Source: Phycisphaerales bacterium Planc_01 (GTDB taxonomy: Bacteria; Planctomycetota; Phycisphaerae; Sedimentisphaerales; Anaerobacaceae). Taken from it: DNA of 64,000 nucleotides. The DNA lies in NCBI GenBank assembly GCA_001603075.1, contig LVBB01000048.1, positions 1-64,000 on the forward strand, in the 5' to 3' direction. The position numbers were made by a program, and so were the translations under genes. The notes below the pieces were generated by a model, which had not been told where the DNA came from, searched no databases, and saw nothing but the letters and a program-made list of their open reading frames with translations. Below, one piece after another: positions 42,901 through 50,369 of the stretch. Position 1 is the first letter of the stretch; each line of letters begins with the position of its first letter.

Positions 42901-45430
42901 GGCATCGTACGCACGCTACAAGGAATTGGCCGATGAGGTCGAACTGGCGATCATCACCGAATCCGCCCGGTGGGGCGACCAGGCCAGCGGCACGCCGTAC
43001 ACGCTGGCCCATTGGCAGAACACACGCAATTACATTCTGAACACCTACATGCCGCAGCGCCCGCAGATCGTGCTGGACCAGTTGCGCAATGCGGGCCTCT
43101 ATCCGTCGACCGATCCGCCCACGTTCGGCGTCGGCGCGGCCCCGCAGCAGGGCGGCTACGTCGCACGGAACGAGTACCTCTGGATGTACGCGCCGCAGGG
43201 AAAGGTCTACTACACAACCGACGGGAGCGACCCCCGCCTGCCGGCAGGGGCCTCGGCCTCCGACACGCTCGTGACGCTGTTGACCGAAGACGCCCCCAAA
43301 CGCGTCCTCGTTCCCAGTGTGTCCAACGGGGGCAACCAACTGGGCAATGCCCCGGCGGCGTTCACCGTGACGTACTACAAGGCCAGCGGCACCGTGGACA
43401 ACCTGGCGGCGGCCGAGCAGGTGATTGCCGACCCGCGTCAGCGTCTGCAGACCGTCACCGAGCAGGCGGCGGTGATCAACTACTTCAACACGGGTAGTCC
43501 GGGCCAGTTCGACAACGATCGACCGTTCCCCGGTACGCAGATGAACGTGGATGTGGAGGACTTCGTCATTCTCGTTACGGGCAAGGTGCTGATCCCGTCG
43601 GCGGGGGAGTGGACGTTCGGTGTCAACAGCGACGACGGCTTCGGTTTGACGCTGACGCGCGGCGGGCGGACGTACACCATGTCCTATCCCGATCCTCGGG
43701 GGCCGGGGGATACCCTGGAGGTGTTCAACATTACCCAAGCGGGCCAGTACGATCTGCGGCTGGTCTTCTACGAGCGGGGCGGTGGCTCCGAACTCGAGCT
43801 GTTCGCCGCGCCCGGTCGAAGGACCAGCTTCAGCGCGACCCACTTCCGTCTCGTCGGTGACATCGCTCGCGGCGGACTCCAGGTCGGAGAGGGCAACGTC
43901 TGGTTCACGGACTACTTCGATGATGCGAGCTGGACGGCCGGCACCGGCGGCGTCGGTTACGAGGCGAGCAGCGGCAACTACCCCAATTACTTCGACATCG
44001 ACGTCCAGGCCGAGATGTACAACCGCAACGGCTCCTGCTATATCCGTATCCCCTTCGAAGTCGGTGATGCGGAATTCTCCAATCTCATCCTGAGGATTCG
44101 CTACGACGACGGGTTCGTCGCCTATCTCAACGGGGCCGAGGTCGCCCGGCGCAACTTCTCGGGCGAGCCGATGTGGAATTCGACCGCCAATGCCGGCAAT
44201 GCCGACGAGGCGGCGATCGTCCTGGCCAGCGTCGACATCTCCACCCATGCCGGTCTGTTGCGGCGAGGGGGCAATCTACTGGCCATCCACGGCCTGAATC
44301 TCTCGACCGACAGCTCCGACTTCCTCATCAGCGCCGAGCTCGTCGCCGGGGAGATCAGTCAGGGGACGGTCGCGCCCGATGCGATCGAGTACACCGAGCC
44401 GATCCTGCTGACCGGCAGCACGCACATCAAGGCCCGGACCTTCGCGGGCCAGTGGAGCGCGCTGAACGAGACGACATTTGCGGTCGGCCCGGTGGCGGAG
44501 TGCCTGCGTATCAGCGAGATCATGTACAACCCCGCCGATCCGAACGCCGAGTACATCGAGTTGACGAACATCGGCGACGAGACGATCAACCTCTATCTGG
44601 TGCAGTTCACCCGGGGTGTGCGATTCAACTTCCCGGACATCGACCTGGCGCCGGGCGAGCATCTGTTGGTCGTCGAGGATCTCGTTGCCTTTGAGGCGGT
44701 CTACGGACCGGGCCTGCCCATCGCCGGACAGTATGCCGGCAAGCTCGACAACGCCGGCGAATGGATCGAGCTTCAGGACGCGGCCGGACAGGTCATTCAT
44801 AGCTTCGATTATGATGACGACTGGTACGAGATCACCGACGGCATGGGGTTCTCGCTGACGGTTCGCGATCCGGCAGCCGACGATCCGGGCGCCCTGGGTG
44901 ACAAGAACGCCTGGCGGCCCAGCGTCTATGCCGGGGGCTCTCCGGGTTTCGACGATTCGGGCGACGCCGTCGAGCCGGGCGCTGTGGTCATCAATGAGAT
45001 CATGGCCTATATGCCCGGCGGCCCCGACTGGATCGAACTGCTCAACACCACGGATCAGGCGATCGAGATCGGTGGCTGGTTCCTCAGCGACAACAACGAG
45101 GAACTGACTCGGTATGAGATCGCCGAGGGCACCGTCATCGCGGCCGGCGGGTATCTCGTGTTCTTCGAGAATGAGCACTTCGGCAACGCGAACGATCCCG
45201 GTTGCCGTGTGCCCTTCGCGTTGAGCCGGGACGGGGAGACCGTGTATCTGCACTCCGGCTCCGGCGGCGTGCTGACCGGCTACAGCGAGCAGGCCTCGTT
45301 CGGGCCGGCGCAGGAGGGAGTCTCTTTCGGCCGATCCCCCGTCGGCACGGGATCGTATGATTTCGTGCCGCTGAGCCAGCCTACTCCCGGCCAGCCCAAC
45401 GCCGCACCCGCGACAATCGACGACCCGTAG
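39905..45430 (+). CDS. giant exported protein with lamin-tail, CotH, chitobiase-C and PA14 domains
   Basis: The 1,841-residue protein has a signal peptide (cleavage near ADAAG). Domains, with approximate residues, are: lamin-tail domain (35-150); concanavalin-like domain (228-387); a YEDGFVAYLNG jelly-roll segment (400-510); a chitobiase C-terminal-like Ig repeat (542-618, RYTTDGTAP); a CotH kinase-like domain (672-1028, GIRVYGGAFRG, VLRGGANDGWNN); a second YTTDGSDP repeat (about 1090); and PA14 (about 1170-1315, NSDDGFGLTL). A second YDDGFVAYLNG jelly-roll and two more lamin-tail domains (1532-1640, 1694-1812) complete it. CotH is a protein kinase-like fold; the rest are adhesion/carbohydrate-binding modules. 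GAGGG precedes ATG 39905; the upstream frame lacks a signal. Confidence 0.85.
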   Translation: MRTASSSVSLSLVCMAVLGLGWGPGRADAAGFDGPVINEFMASNGSVAPLGAGEILDADGDASDWIEIHNRGGQTVNLGGWYLTDNADNLTKWRFPEGTRLGRGGYLLVFASGKDRAGEELHTNFKLSAEGEYLGLIQSDGRTIAHDYAPQYPQQLSDVSYGLGPHSGIFVSPGSLASYHVPGPADAGAEWMAVGYDDTAWPTAESGLGFSPTGQIANGDVGTVSTPGSYFVHDGTHVVQGSGADIGGSRDTFHFVYVPLRGDGELTAKVAGMITANAWAKAGVMVRETLAAGSRYGGSILTYGNGVVFQARTATNGSTTTKAGNGHGVPLWLRVVRRGETIAGYYSLDGVNWTQQGAETVAMNPDAYIGLCVTSYSVGTPCTAVFEDVTFGSAENNTLREAMVGTRAALWTRFAFDAAETALFDSLRLRMRYEDGFVAYLNGVEIARANVTGSLDWDSVADGDRSDSLMVEAAEFDLSEHRDLLRDGRNVLAVAAFNDDENSETLFLAPELTAAGDVLVGQYFSVATPGRPNTSDAVDLVAAPQFSRTRGLCDGPFVLTIACDTPGAVIRYTTDGTAPTQNTGTAYTGPIAITGTTCLRAAAFRAGWMASAVQTHSYLFIEEILRQPKSPAGFPTRWGGTTADYEMDPRVVDAAAYRHLVRASLMTLPTLSLVTTTDDMFGPSGVYSNPWGEGVAWERPTSVEWIRPDGTTGFQVDAGIRVYGGAFRGFDLTRKKSFRLLFKRQYGPAKLDFDVFEGQDAVTSFDMLVLRGGANDGWNNWGRESTQYIIDEYMRRTQLAMGHPSPHGTFVHLYLNGLYWGLYNVLERPVESFCASYFGGEKEEWDALNAGSPAGDSSGATWNAMLNQARSGLTDTASYQRIQGNNPDGTNNPAYDHLLDVDNYIGYMLCNFWGGTGDWPGHNFYAACRKPPNATGFKFFNWDAEGAIVIWSSLNANVTGVADGAGQPYAALRDNREFRLRFGDHVQKHIFHGGPLTSEASYARYKELADEVELAIITESARWGDQASGTPYTLAHWQNTRNYILNTYMPQRPQIVLDQLRNAGLYPSTDPPTFGVGAAPQQGGYVARNEYLWMYAPQGKVYYTTDGSDPRLPAGASASDTLVTLLTEDAPKRVLVPSVSNGGNQLGNAPAAFTVTYYKASGTVDNLAAAEQVIADPRQRLQTVTEQAAVINYFNTGSPGQFDNDRPFPGTQMNVDVEDFVILVTGKVLIPSAGEWTFGVNSDDGFGLTLTRGGRTYTMSYPDPRGPGDTLEVFNITQAGQYDLRLVFYERGGGSELELFAAPGRRTSFSATHFRLVGDIARGGLQVGEGNVWFTDYFDDASWTAGTGGVGYEASSGNYPNYFDIDVQAEMYNRNGSCYIRIPFEVGDAEFSNLILRIRYDDGFVAYLNGAEVARRNFSGEPMWNSTANAGNADEAAIVLASVDISTHAGLLRRGGNLLAIHGLNLSTDSSDFLISAELVAGEISQGTVAPDAIEYTEPILLTGSTHIKARTFAGQWSALNETTFAVGPVAECLRISEIMYNPADPNAEYIELTNIGDETINLYLVQFTRGVRFNFPDIDLAPGEHLLVVEDLVAFEAVYGPGLPIAGQYAGKLDNAGEWIELQDAAGQVIHSFDYDDDWYEITDGMGFSLTVRDPAADDPGALGDKNAWRPSVYAGGSPGFDDSGDAVEPGAVVINEIMAYMPGGPDWIELLNTTDQAIEIGGWFLSDNNEELTRYEIAEGTVIAAGGYLVFFENEHFGNANDPGCRVPFALSRDGETVYLHSGSGGVLTGYSEQASFGPAQEGVSFGRSPVGTGSYDFVPLSQPTPGQPNAAPATIDDP

Positions 45431-45443
45431 GAGTCCCTCGTTT

Positions 45444-45532
45444 GTCATGCTGAGCGTAGTCGAAGCATCTGGCCATAGACCGGGCAGATGTCTGATTCGC
45501 GGCCGGATTCCTCGACCGCGCTCGGAATGGCA
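45444..45532. repeat. imperfect intergenic palindrome (REP-like)
   Basis: GTCATGCTGAGCGTAGTCGA (45444-45463) faces TCGACCGCGCTCGGAATGGC (45512-45531) with about 15 of 20 positions complementary. An inner CATCTG (45466-45471)/CAGATG (45485-45490) hairpin lies between them. It sits in a 286-bp intergenic gap that otherwise holds only a promoter. Similar GTCAT..GAGCG..GTCGA palindromes recur between genes in many bacteria, as I recall. Confidence 0.55.
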
Positions 45533-45608
45533 AGGTCCTGGTTTGACCGTCTTCAAGAGCAACGGTTGGTCCATTTTGTTTCCGTGCGAGACCTTCCCGC
45601 GTATGTTC

Positions 45609-45638
45609 TTGCCAGAGGCAACGCGCGTTTGGTATGCT
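45609..45638 (+). promoter_or_regulatory. candidate promoter of the 45717-48023 operon
   Basis: TTGCCA (45609-45614), an 18-bp spacer and TATGCT (45633-45638), with a leader of about 70 nt. TTGCC-AGA-GGCAA forms a small palindrome over the -35 box. Confidence 0.45.
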
Positions 45639-45716
45639 TGGCGGACCAATCGCGGTCGCGCGATGGAGCGGCAGCGAGTCTCTTGGGATTGAATGGAGTA
45701 GACAGAACAGAGGCCT

Positions 45717-46205
45717 ATGGCGGATTGGACGATCAACAAGCCGTTGGGTGAATGCTCCGGCACGGGCCGGGCGATCGAGCCGGGGGAGGAGTACTTCGGG
45801 GCGCTGGTCGAAACCGACGAGGGGCTCGAACGTCGTGACTACAGCGTGGAATACTGGGAGAAGGAGAAGCCCGCCGTGTTCTGCTTCTGGAAGAGCCGCC
45901 TGGCGAGTCCGGATGAGAAGAAGGAGCTGTTCGTCAGCGATGAGATGCTGATGGCCTTCTTCGAGCGGCTGGGCAACGAAACCGACCCGGAGAAGCTCAA
46001 CTTCCGGTTCGTGCTGGCCCTGGTGCTCATGCGGAAGCGCAAGCTCAAATACGATGCGACGAAGATGGATGGGGCCAGAGAAATCTGGTCGCTGCGCGTC
46101 GTGGGGGAGAAGGACCCGGTCGAAGTGGTCAACCCGCACCTGGACGACGAGCAGATCGAGCTGCTGACCTCGCAGATCGGCCAGATCCTGCAAGCGGACC
46201 TATAG
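45717..46205 (+). CDS. conserved-looking cytoplasmic protein, unknown function
   Basis: The 162-residue product (MADWTINKPLGECSGTGR...) has no signal peptide. It begins with a GECSGTGRAIEPGEEYF segment and contains long charged helices (SPDEKKELFVSDEMLMAFFERLG). I recognise no named family, though proteins of this kind recur in planctomycetes as far as I recall. It opens a three-gene operon; the ribosome site of the next gene overlaps its stop codon, so the two are translationally coupled. That coupling suggests a functional link with the lipoprotein downstream. Confidence 0.7.
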   Translation: MADWTINKPLGECSGTGRAIEPGEEYFGALVETDEGLERRDYSVEYWEKEKPAVFCFWKSRLASPDEKKELFVSDEMLMAFFERLGNETDPEKLNFRFVLALVLMRKRKLKYDATKMDGAREIWSLRVVGEKDPVEVVNPHLDDEQIELLTSQIGQILQADL

Positions 46206-46214
46206 GAGGCGACA

Positions 46215-47090
46215 TTGCGACGGATGCCAAGATCGTGCCGATTCCTGGGCGCCATGCTGGTGGCCTTTGCCGCCGGCTGCGCGGTGCAGGAGCCGGCGAA
46301 GCTGCCCATTTGTCCCGGCAAGACCGACGTCCAGGAGTCGCTGTCGGCCGTCAGCTCGCGCGTCGGGCAGGCGGTGGCGTTCCGTGCCAGCGGCCAGTGC
46401 CGTCTGGCCTATTACGAGCCCGAAGACGACGGCATCAAACGCCACAATCTGCCCATCCTGCTCTGGTTCAACCCGCCTTCGGAGGTGTATATGCAGGGCA
46501 GTATCGCAGTCGATCCCAAGGCCGTGGTCATCGGCTCCAACGCCGAAGCGTTCTGGCTGGCCCTGCGTCCGAAGGAGGTGAGCGCCTATTACTGGGGTAC
46601 CTGGGACGAGGCGCAGAACGTCGAGGGCCTGATGGTCAGCCCGCAGGTTGTGCTCGAGGCCTTCGGCATCGTGCATCGCGACGGGCGGACCGATGGGAAC
46701 GACTGGGCCCTGAGCAATGAGGGGCCCTATGACGTGTTGATCCAGCATGGCGAGGCCGGCCGCATTCTCAAACGCGTCTATATCCACGCATGCGACTACC
46801 TCGTGCGGAAGATCGAGTACTTCGATGCCGAGGGTCGGGTGATCGCTGTGGCCCAGTTGGACGGCTACCAGACGGTGGGGCAGGGATTCGAGGTGCCGAC
46901 GAGCATCCTCGTCAGCGCGATGGCCCCCGATGGACGAGAGGACACCATCGACATCAAGCTCCAATCGATCGCGACCAGGCAACTCAGCGAGCAGGCCCGC
47001 CGGCAGGTGTTCACCCGCGACGCGAAGGACATGGAGCGGTTCGAGCAGGTGTATCGATACCGTGACGGCGGCTGGGTGTCCGAGCGGTAA
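46215..47090 (+). CDS. predicted lipoprotein (LolA-like shape), unknown function
   Basis: The 291-residue product has a lipoprotein signal (FLGAMLVAFAAGC). It then shows alternating beta strands resembling LolA/LolB-like hydrophobic-ligand carriers: AVAFRASGQCRLAYYEP, LLWFNPPSEVYMQGSI, RKIEYFDAEGRVIAVAQLDGY and VPTSILVSA. The TTG at 46215 is preferred over the ATG at 46224 because AGGAGG lies 6 nt upstream of the TTG. That site overlaps the previous gene's TAG. The lipid-carrier idea is inference from fold-like pattern only. Confidence 0.7.
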   Translation: MRRMPRSCRFLGAMLVAFAAGCAVQEPAKLPICPGKTDVQESLSAVSSRVGQAVAFRASGQCRLAYYEPEDDGIKRHNLPILLWFNPPSEVYMQGSIAVDPKAVVIGSNAEAFWLALRPKEVSAYYWGTWDEAQNVEGLMVSPQVVLEAFGIVHRDGRTDGNDWALSNEGPYDVLIQHGEAGRILKRVYIHACDYLVRKIEYFDAEGRVIAVAQLDGYQTVGQGFEVPTSILVSAMAPDGREDTIDIKLQSIATRQLSEQARRQVFTRDAKDMERFEQVYRYRDGGWVSER

Positions 47091-47114
47091 CAGTTCTGGA
47101 GAGACATCATAGGG

Positions 47115-48023
47115 ATGGGGACAATGACTCGAACGGACCTGAGAACGGCGATTCGCAATGGTGTATTCCTGCTCGATGGGGCGATGGGGACGCAACTGAT
47201 CGCGCGCGGGATCGAGCCCGGCGTCTGCAATGACGCGATCAACGTCGAATCGCCTGAGATTGTCGCGGACATTCACCGAGCGTATCTGGAGGCCGGCAGC
47301 GACGCGATCATCACGAACACCTTTGGGGCCAATCGCCATGCCCTGGCCCGGCACGGCCGCTCCGACGAGGCATACGCCATCAGCCGGGCCGGCGCTGAAC
47401 TGGCCCGAAAGGCGGCCGGACCGCAACGATACGTTCTCGGCGACATCGGCCCGACGGGCGATTTCCTCGAACCGCTGGGCGGACTCAAGGCCGACGACGT
47501 GCGAGAGGCATTCGCCGAACAGGCCCGCGGGCTCCTCGACGGAGGCGCCGATGGATTCATTATCGAGACGATGACTGCACTGGACGAGCTTGACGTAGCC
47601 GTTGCGGCCGTCAAGTCGCTCGACAGCGGCCTGCCCGTATTTGCCTCGATGTCATTCGACAAGACCGCGTCAGACTACCGGACCATGATGGGCGTGGACG
47701 TTTCCACGGCGGTGACGAAGATGATCGCTCTGGGCGTCGACGCCGTGGGATTCAACTGCGGCACCGCCACGCTGGACGAATACGTGGCGCTTGCCCGGGC
47801 GTATGTCGAAGCGGTTCGGGCGACGGGCAAGGACGGGATCGTGTTCGCCGAACCGAACGCCGGAAAGCCCGAATTGGTGGACGGCGAAGCGGTCTACCGT
47901 GTGGCGCCTGAGGAGTTCGCCGCTGCCGTCAAGCGGATCTATGCCGCCGGTGTGCACGTCCTCGGCGGCTGCTGCGGCACCGCCCCGGCCTTCATCGCCG
48001 CCCTGGCCAAAGCTTTGAAGTGA
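47115..48023 (+). CDS. homocysteine S-methyltransferase family protein
   Basis: The 302-residue protein is a zinc-dependent methyltransferase barrel matching the N-terminal module of MetH and BHMT/MmuM. It shows LLDGAMGTQLIARG, ITNTFGANR, zinc Cys in GFNCGT (about 215) and the GGCCGT pair (about 286-287). It likely transfers a methyl group to homocysteine to form methionine, with an unknown donor. It lacks the folate and cobalamin domains of full MetH. It is third in an operon, 24 bp after the lipoprotein, and converges on waaA with both stops inside one hairpin. Confidence 0.88.
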   Translation: MGTMTRTDLRTAIRNGVFLLDGAMGTQLIARGIEPGVCNDAINVESPEIVADIHRAYLEAGSDAIITNTFGANRHALARHGRSDEAYAISRAGAELARKAAGPQRYVLGDIGPTGDFLEPLGGLKADDVREAFAEQARGLLDGGADGFIIETMTALDELDVAVAAVKSLDSGLPVFASMSFDKTASDYRTMMGVDVSTAVTKMIALGVDAVGFNCGTATLDEYVALARAYVEAVRATGKDGIVFAEPNAGKPELVDGEAVYRVAPEEFAAAVKRIYAAGVHVLGGCCGTAPAFIAALAKALK

Positions 48024-48055
48024 ACGGACTGCCGGGAGGCCATCGGGTCGTTCAC
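48020..48055. terminator. hairpin covering the stop codons of two convergent genes
   Basis: GTGAACG (48020-48026) and CGTTCAC (48049-48055) are perfect inverted copies, and each contains a stop codon of one of the converging genes. No T-tract is present, so a role in termination or 3'-end protection is inferred. Confidence 0.45.
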
Positions 48056-49365
48056 ACTGAAGTCCGGCGATTGGCCGAGCGGAGGAGTTGCGTGATGTGG
48101 TCGATGGCCCTGGCGGTGGCGCCCTGGTTGTTCAGGATGACCTGGCGGCCGCGAGCGGCGATGGCTTTGGCGTAGTCGGGATCGGTGAAGCACTTCGTCA
48201 GGACGACCATCAGCTCGTCGCCGTCGACGACCTCGATGGCGCCTCGCTCGGCCAGCAGGGCCTCGACGGTCTGGCGGAAGTTGAACGCATGCGGGCCGAA
48301 GATCGTGCACTTGCCCAGCGCCGCGGCCTCCATCATGTCCGAGCCGCCCATCGGCACGAGCGAACGGCCGACGAAGACCACGGTCGCCAGCGAGTAGAAC
48401 TTGCGCAGGTCGCCCATCGTGTCGCCGAGAATCACGGCGTTGGCATCGGAGATGGCGCTGTTTGACCTGCCCTTGACATGGCTGTAACGAAGCAGAGGCA
48501 ATCCCATCTGCTCGATCCACTGCGCCACCTCGTCGAACCGCTCGGGCTTGCGCGGCACGACGGCCAGACGCAGGTCGGCAAACGACGGGTCCTCCTTCAA
48601 CGAGCGATACACACGGAGGAGAATCTTCTCCTCGTCGGTGCCGGTGCCGCCGGCGACCCACAGTCGGGCGCCTGCAAGATTCAGCTCCCCGGCGAGGGTC
48701 TCATCGCCTTCGACGCGGTCGGCCACCTGAGCGGTGTCGTACTTCAGCGAGCCGGTCACCACGACCCGCTCGGCCGGACAGCCCAAGGCGCGGAAGCGGC
48801 CGGCATATTCCTCGGTCTGGGCCAGCACGAGGTCGATCTTGCCGAAGAACCTGTGTATCAGCCAGCGAAACCGGCGATACGAAGCGAAGCTCCTGTCGCT
48901 GATCCGCCCGTTGACCACGACGACGGGGACGCTGTTGCGGCGGGCGACATCGACGAAATTAGGCCAGACCTCCAGCTCCATCAGCAGACAGAGGGCCGGA
49001 TCGATTCGGCCAAAGGCCTTTCGCATGACCCAGGAGAAATCGAAGGGGAAGTAGAACACCGTCCATCGGTCGCCGAACAGGGCGGTGGCGCGGGCGAACC
49101 CGGTGTCCGTCGTCGTGCTGACGACGATCTCGAAATCGGCGAATCGCTTCTCGATCTCGGCAACGAGGGTCTTGGCGGCGTTGACCTCGCCGACGCTGAC
49201 GGCATGGAGCCAGATGCACTTGCGCTGGGGATCCTTCCGGCTGACGTTGCCGAATCGCTGGGCCCAGCCCTGACGGTATCGGTCGTGTCGAAGCCGCCGA
49301 TAGACGACGACCGGGCTGAACAGAAGTCCGGCGAACAAATACACCAAATCGGCGACGAATCTCAT
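48052..49365 (-). CDS. waaA: 3-deoxy-D-manno-octulosonic acid (Kdo) transferase
   Basis: The 437-residue glycosyltransferase (GT30) adds Kdo to lipid A precursor at the inner membrane. It has an N-terminal hydrophobic anchor (LVYLFAGLLFSPVVVY), IWLHAVSVGEVNA, the catalytic MELEVWPN motif (about 120), VTGSLKYD and the GT-B C-terminal GRSLVPMGGSDMMEAAALGKC. Length is normal. It indicates a lipopolysaccharide outer membrane. A near-consensus promoter lies directly upstream. No other LPS gene is adjacent. Confidence 0.95.
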   Translation of the reverse strand: MRFVADLVYLFAGLLFSPVVVYRRLRHDRYRQGWAQRFGNVSRKDPQRKCIWLHAVSVGEVNAAKTLVAEIEKRFADFEIVVSTTTDTGFARATALFGDRWTVFYFPFDFSWVMRKAFGRIDPALCLLMELEVWPNFVDVARRNSVPVVVVNGRISDRSFASYRRFRWLIHRFFGKIDLVLAQTEEYAGRFRALGCPAERVVVTGSLKYDTAQVADRVEGDETLAGELNLAGARLWVAGGTGTDEEKILLRVYRSLKEDPSFADLRLAVVPRKPERFDEVAQWIEQMGLPLLRYSHVKGRSNSAISDANAVILGDTMGDLRKFYSLATVVFVGRSLVPMGGSDMMEAAALGKCTIFGPHAFNFRQTVEALLAERGAIEVVDGDELMVVLTKCFTDPDYAKAIAARGRQVILNNQGATARAIDHITQLLRSANRRTSV

Positions 49366-49406
49366 ATCGGTCCTGAACGGGGGATACGCCTATCATTGAT
49401 GCCGGC

Positions 49407-49435
49407 ATCATATCCTGTGGGATGCCACCTGTCAA
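49407..49435 (-). promoter_or_regulatory. sigma-70 promoter for waaA
   Basis: The minus strand has TTGACA (49435-49430), a 17-bp spacer and TATGAT (49412-49407). The leader is about 35 nt. Confidence 0.7.
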
Positions 49436-49464
49436 ACGAGCAGGAAGGCACCATCCAAGGGGGC

Positions 49465-49492
49465 GGCCGGATTCCCCGGTACGGGACCGGCC
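49465..49492. repeat. GC-rich hairpin upstream of the waaA promoter
   Basis: GGCCGG-AT-TCCC (49465-49476) pairs with GGGA-CCGGCC (49483-49492), with a 2-nt bulge. It lies in the divergent region between waaA and the CP-repeat gene and is of unknown role. Confidence 0.45.
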
Positions 49493-49556
49493 TATCCTGA
49501 CAGAATAGGGCTGGATTGTGCCAGAAAAGTGAGCGCCGATGCGAACACGCAGTGGG

Positions 49557-49586
49557 GTGACACAGTATTCTCACTTCAGGTAGAAT
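49557..49586 (+). promoter_or_regulatory. candidate promoter for the CP-repeat gene
   Basis: GTGACA (49557-49562), an 18-bp spacer and TAGAAT (49581-49586), giving a leader of about 60 nt. Confidence 0.45.
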
Positions 49587-49653
49587 AGGCTACAGTGGTT
49601 ATCGGAACCGCGCGGCCGTTGACAATCTGACAGAATGGGTTCGGAGAATAGAC

Positions 49654-50007
49654 ATGAGCGTGAAGCTATCCAGGAGCACGATTGGGATGATGGCGGTTGT
49701 TGTCGGTCTGATTGCTGCGACGGCATTGGTGGCCGGTTATGTGGACAGGCCGGGGACGTGCAGTCGATCGGCTGTGGCGGCCAAGGGGGACTGTGGTGGC
49801 TGTCCGGTCAAGGGGACCGAGGAATGTCCCAAAGAAGCCGGGATTTGCCCCGCCCAGGACGGGACATGTCCGATGGGCGCGTGTTGCGGCGGAAGTGCCG
49901 CAGCGTCCTGTCCTGTGGCCAAGACGGCCGACGCAGGTCCAGGATGCCCGATGAAGGCCGCTGTGACAGCGGCGCCGTGCGGAGCAGGGGGATGCCCGGC
50001 GAAGTAA
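49654..50007 (+). CDS. exported or membrane-anchored cysteine-rich CP-repeat protein
   Basis: The 117-residue product starts with a hydrophobic segment (IGMMAVVVGLIAATALVAGY), a signal peptide or anchor. The remaining 85 residues hold 12 cysteines, seven of them in Cys-Pro pairs spaced 6-20 residues apart (CPVKG, CPKEA, CPAQD, CPMGA-CC, CPVAK, CPMKA, CPAK). This suggests a small metal-binding, metal-storage or redox protein in the envelope, but no named family is recognised. GGAG precedes the ATG, and a strong terminator follows, so it is a single-gene unit. Confidence 0.75.
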   Translation: MSVKLSRSTIGMMAVVVGLIAATALVAGYVDRPGTCSRSAVAAKGDCGGCPVKGTEECPKEAGICPAQDGTCPMGACCGGSAAASCPVAKTADAGPGCPMKAAVTAAPCGAGGCPAK

Positions 50008-50071
50008 TCTGCACACCGAATCGTTAAGAAGATCTAACCAGAATCAGCAGCGACAACGATGGATTTCAGTC

Positions 50072-50120
50072 AGCCAGCTTCCGATGGCCCATCCGGCCAG
50101 TCGGAAGCTGGCTTCTTTTT
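50072..50120 (+). terminator. intrinsic terminator of the CP-repeat gene
   Basis: AGCCAGCTTCCGA (50072-50084) pairs perfectly with TCGGAAGCTGGCT (50101-50113), followed by TCTTTTT. It is a textbook plus-strand terminator. Confidence 0.9.
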
Positions 50121-50289
50121 ATGGGGCCACGACAAGCGGTCGGCGATCGGCAAGCCGCGCCGACCGACGCGGAGTTGCTCCCATTCGATGGTGGCGCGGG
50201 GCGTGCTGGAGGGAACGGGGGCTCTGTCCCCGAGGCCCCTGACCCACGGTGTTGTACCTCGCATTCTCAAGCGGAGGCGACATTTTCTT

Positions 50290-50318
50290 TTGACCCGTCG
50301 GGGGCTCCGGGGTATGGT
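50290..50318 (+). promoter_or_regulatory. sigma-70 promoter for asnA
   Basis: TTGACC (50290-50295), a 17-bp spacer and TATGGT (50313-50318), with a leader of about 45 nt. Its position places the start at ATG 50370 and excludes the longer upstream frame. Confidence 0.6.
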
Positions 50319-50369
50319 CTGGGGCCATTGTGGCGGGGAAGTCAACCTGGGAAGAAGTTGGAGGTTTCG

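Noticed and set aside
41180-44248. Minus-strand frame of about 1,000 codons opposite the CotH gene
   Set aside because: Antisense shadow with shadow-type composition and no start signals; the sense protein has clear domains.
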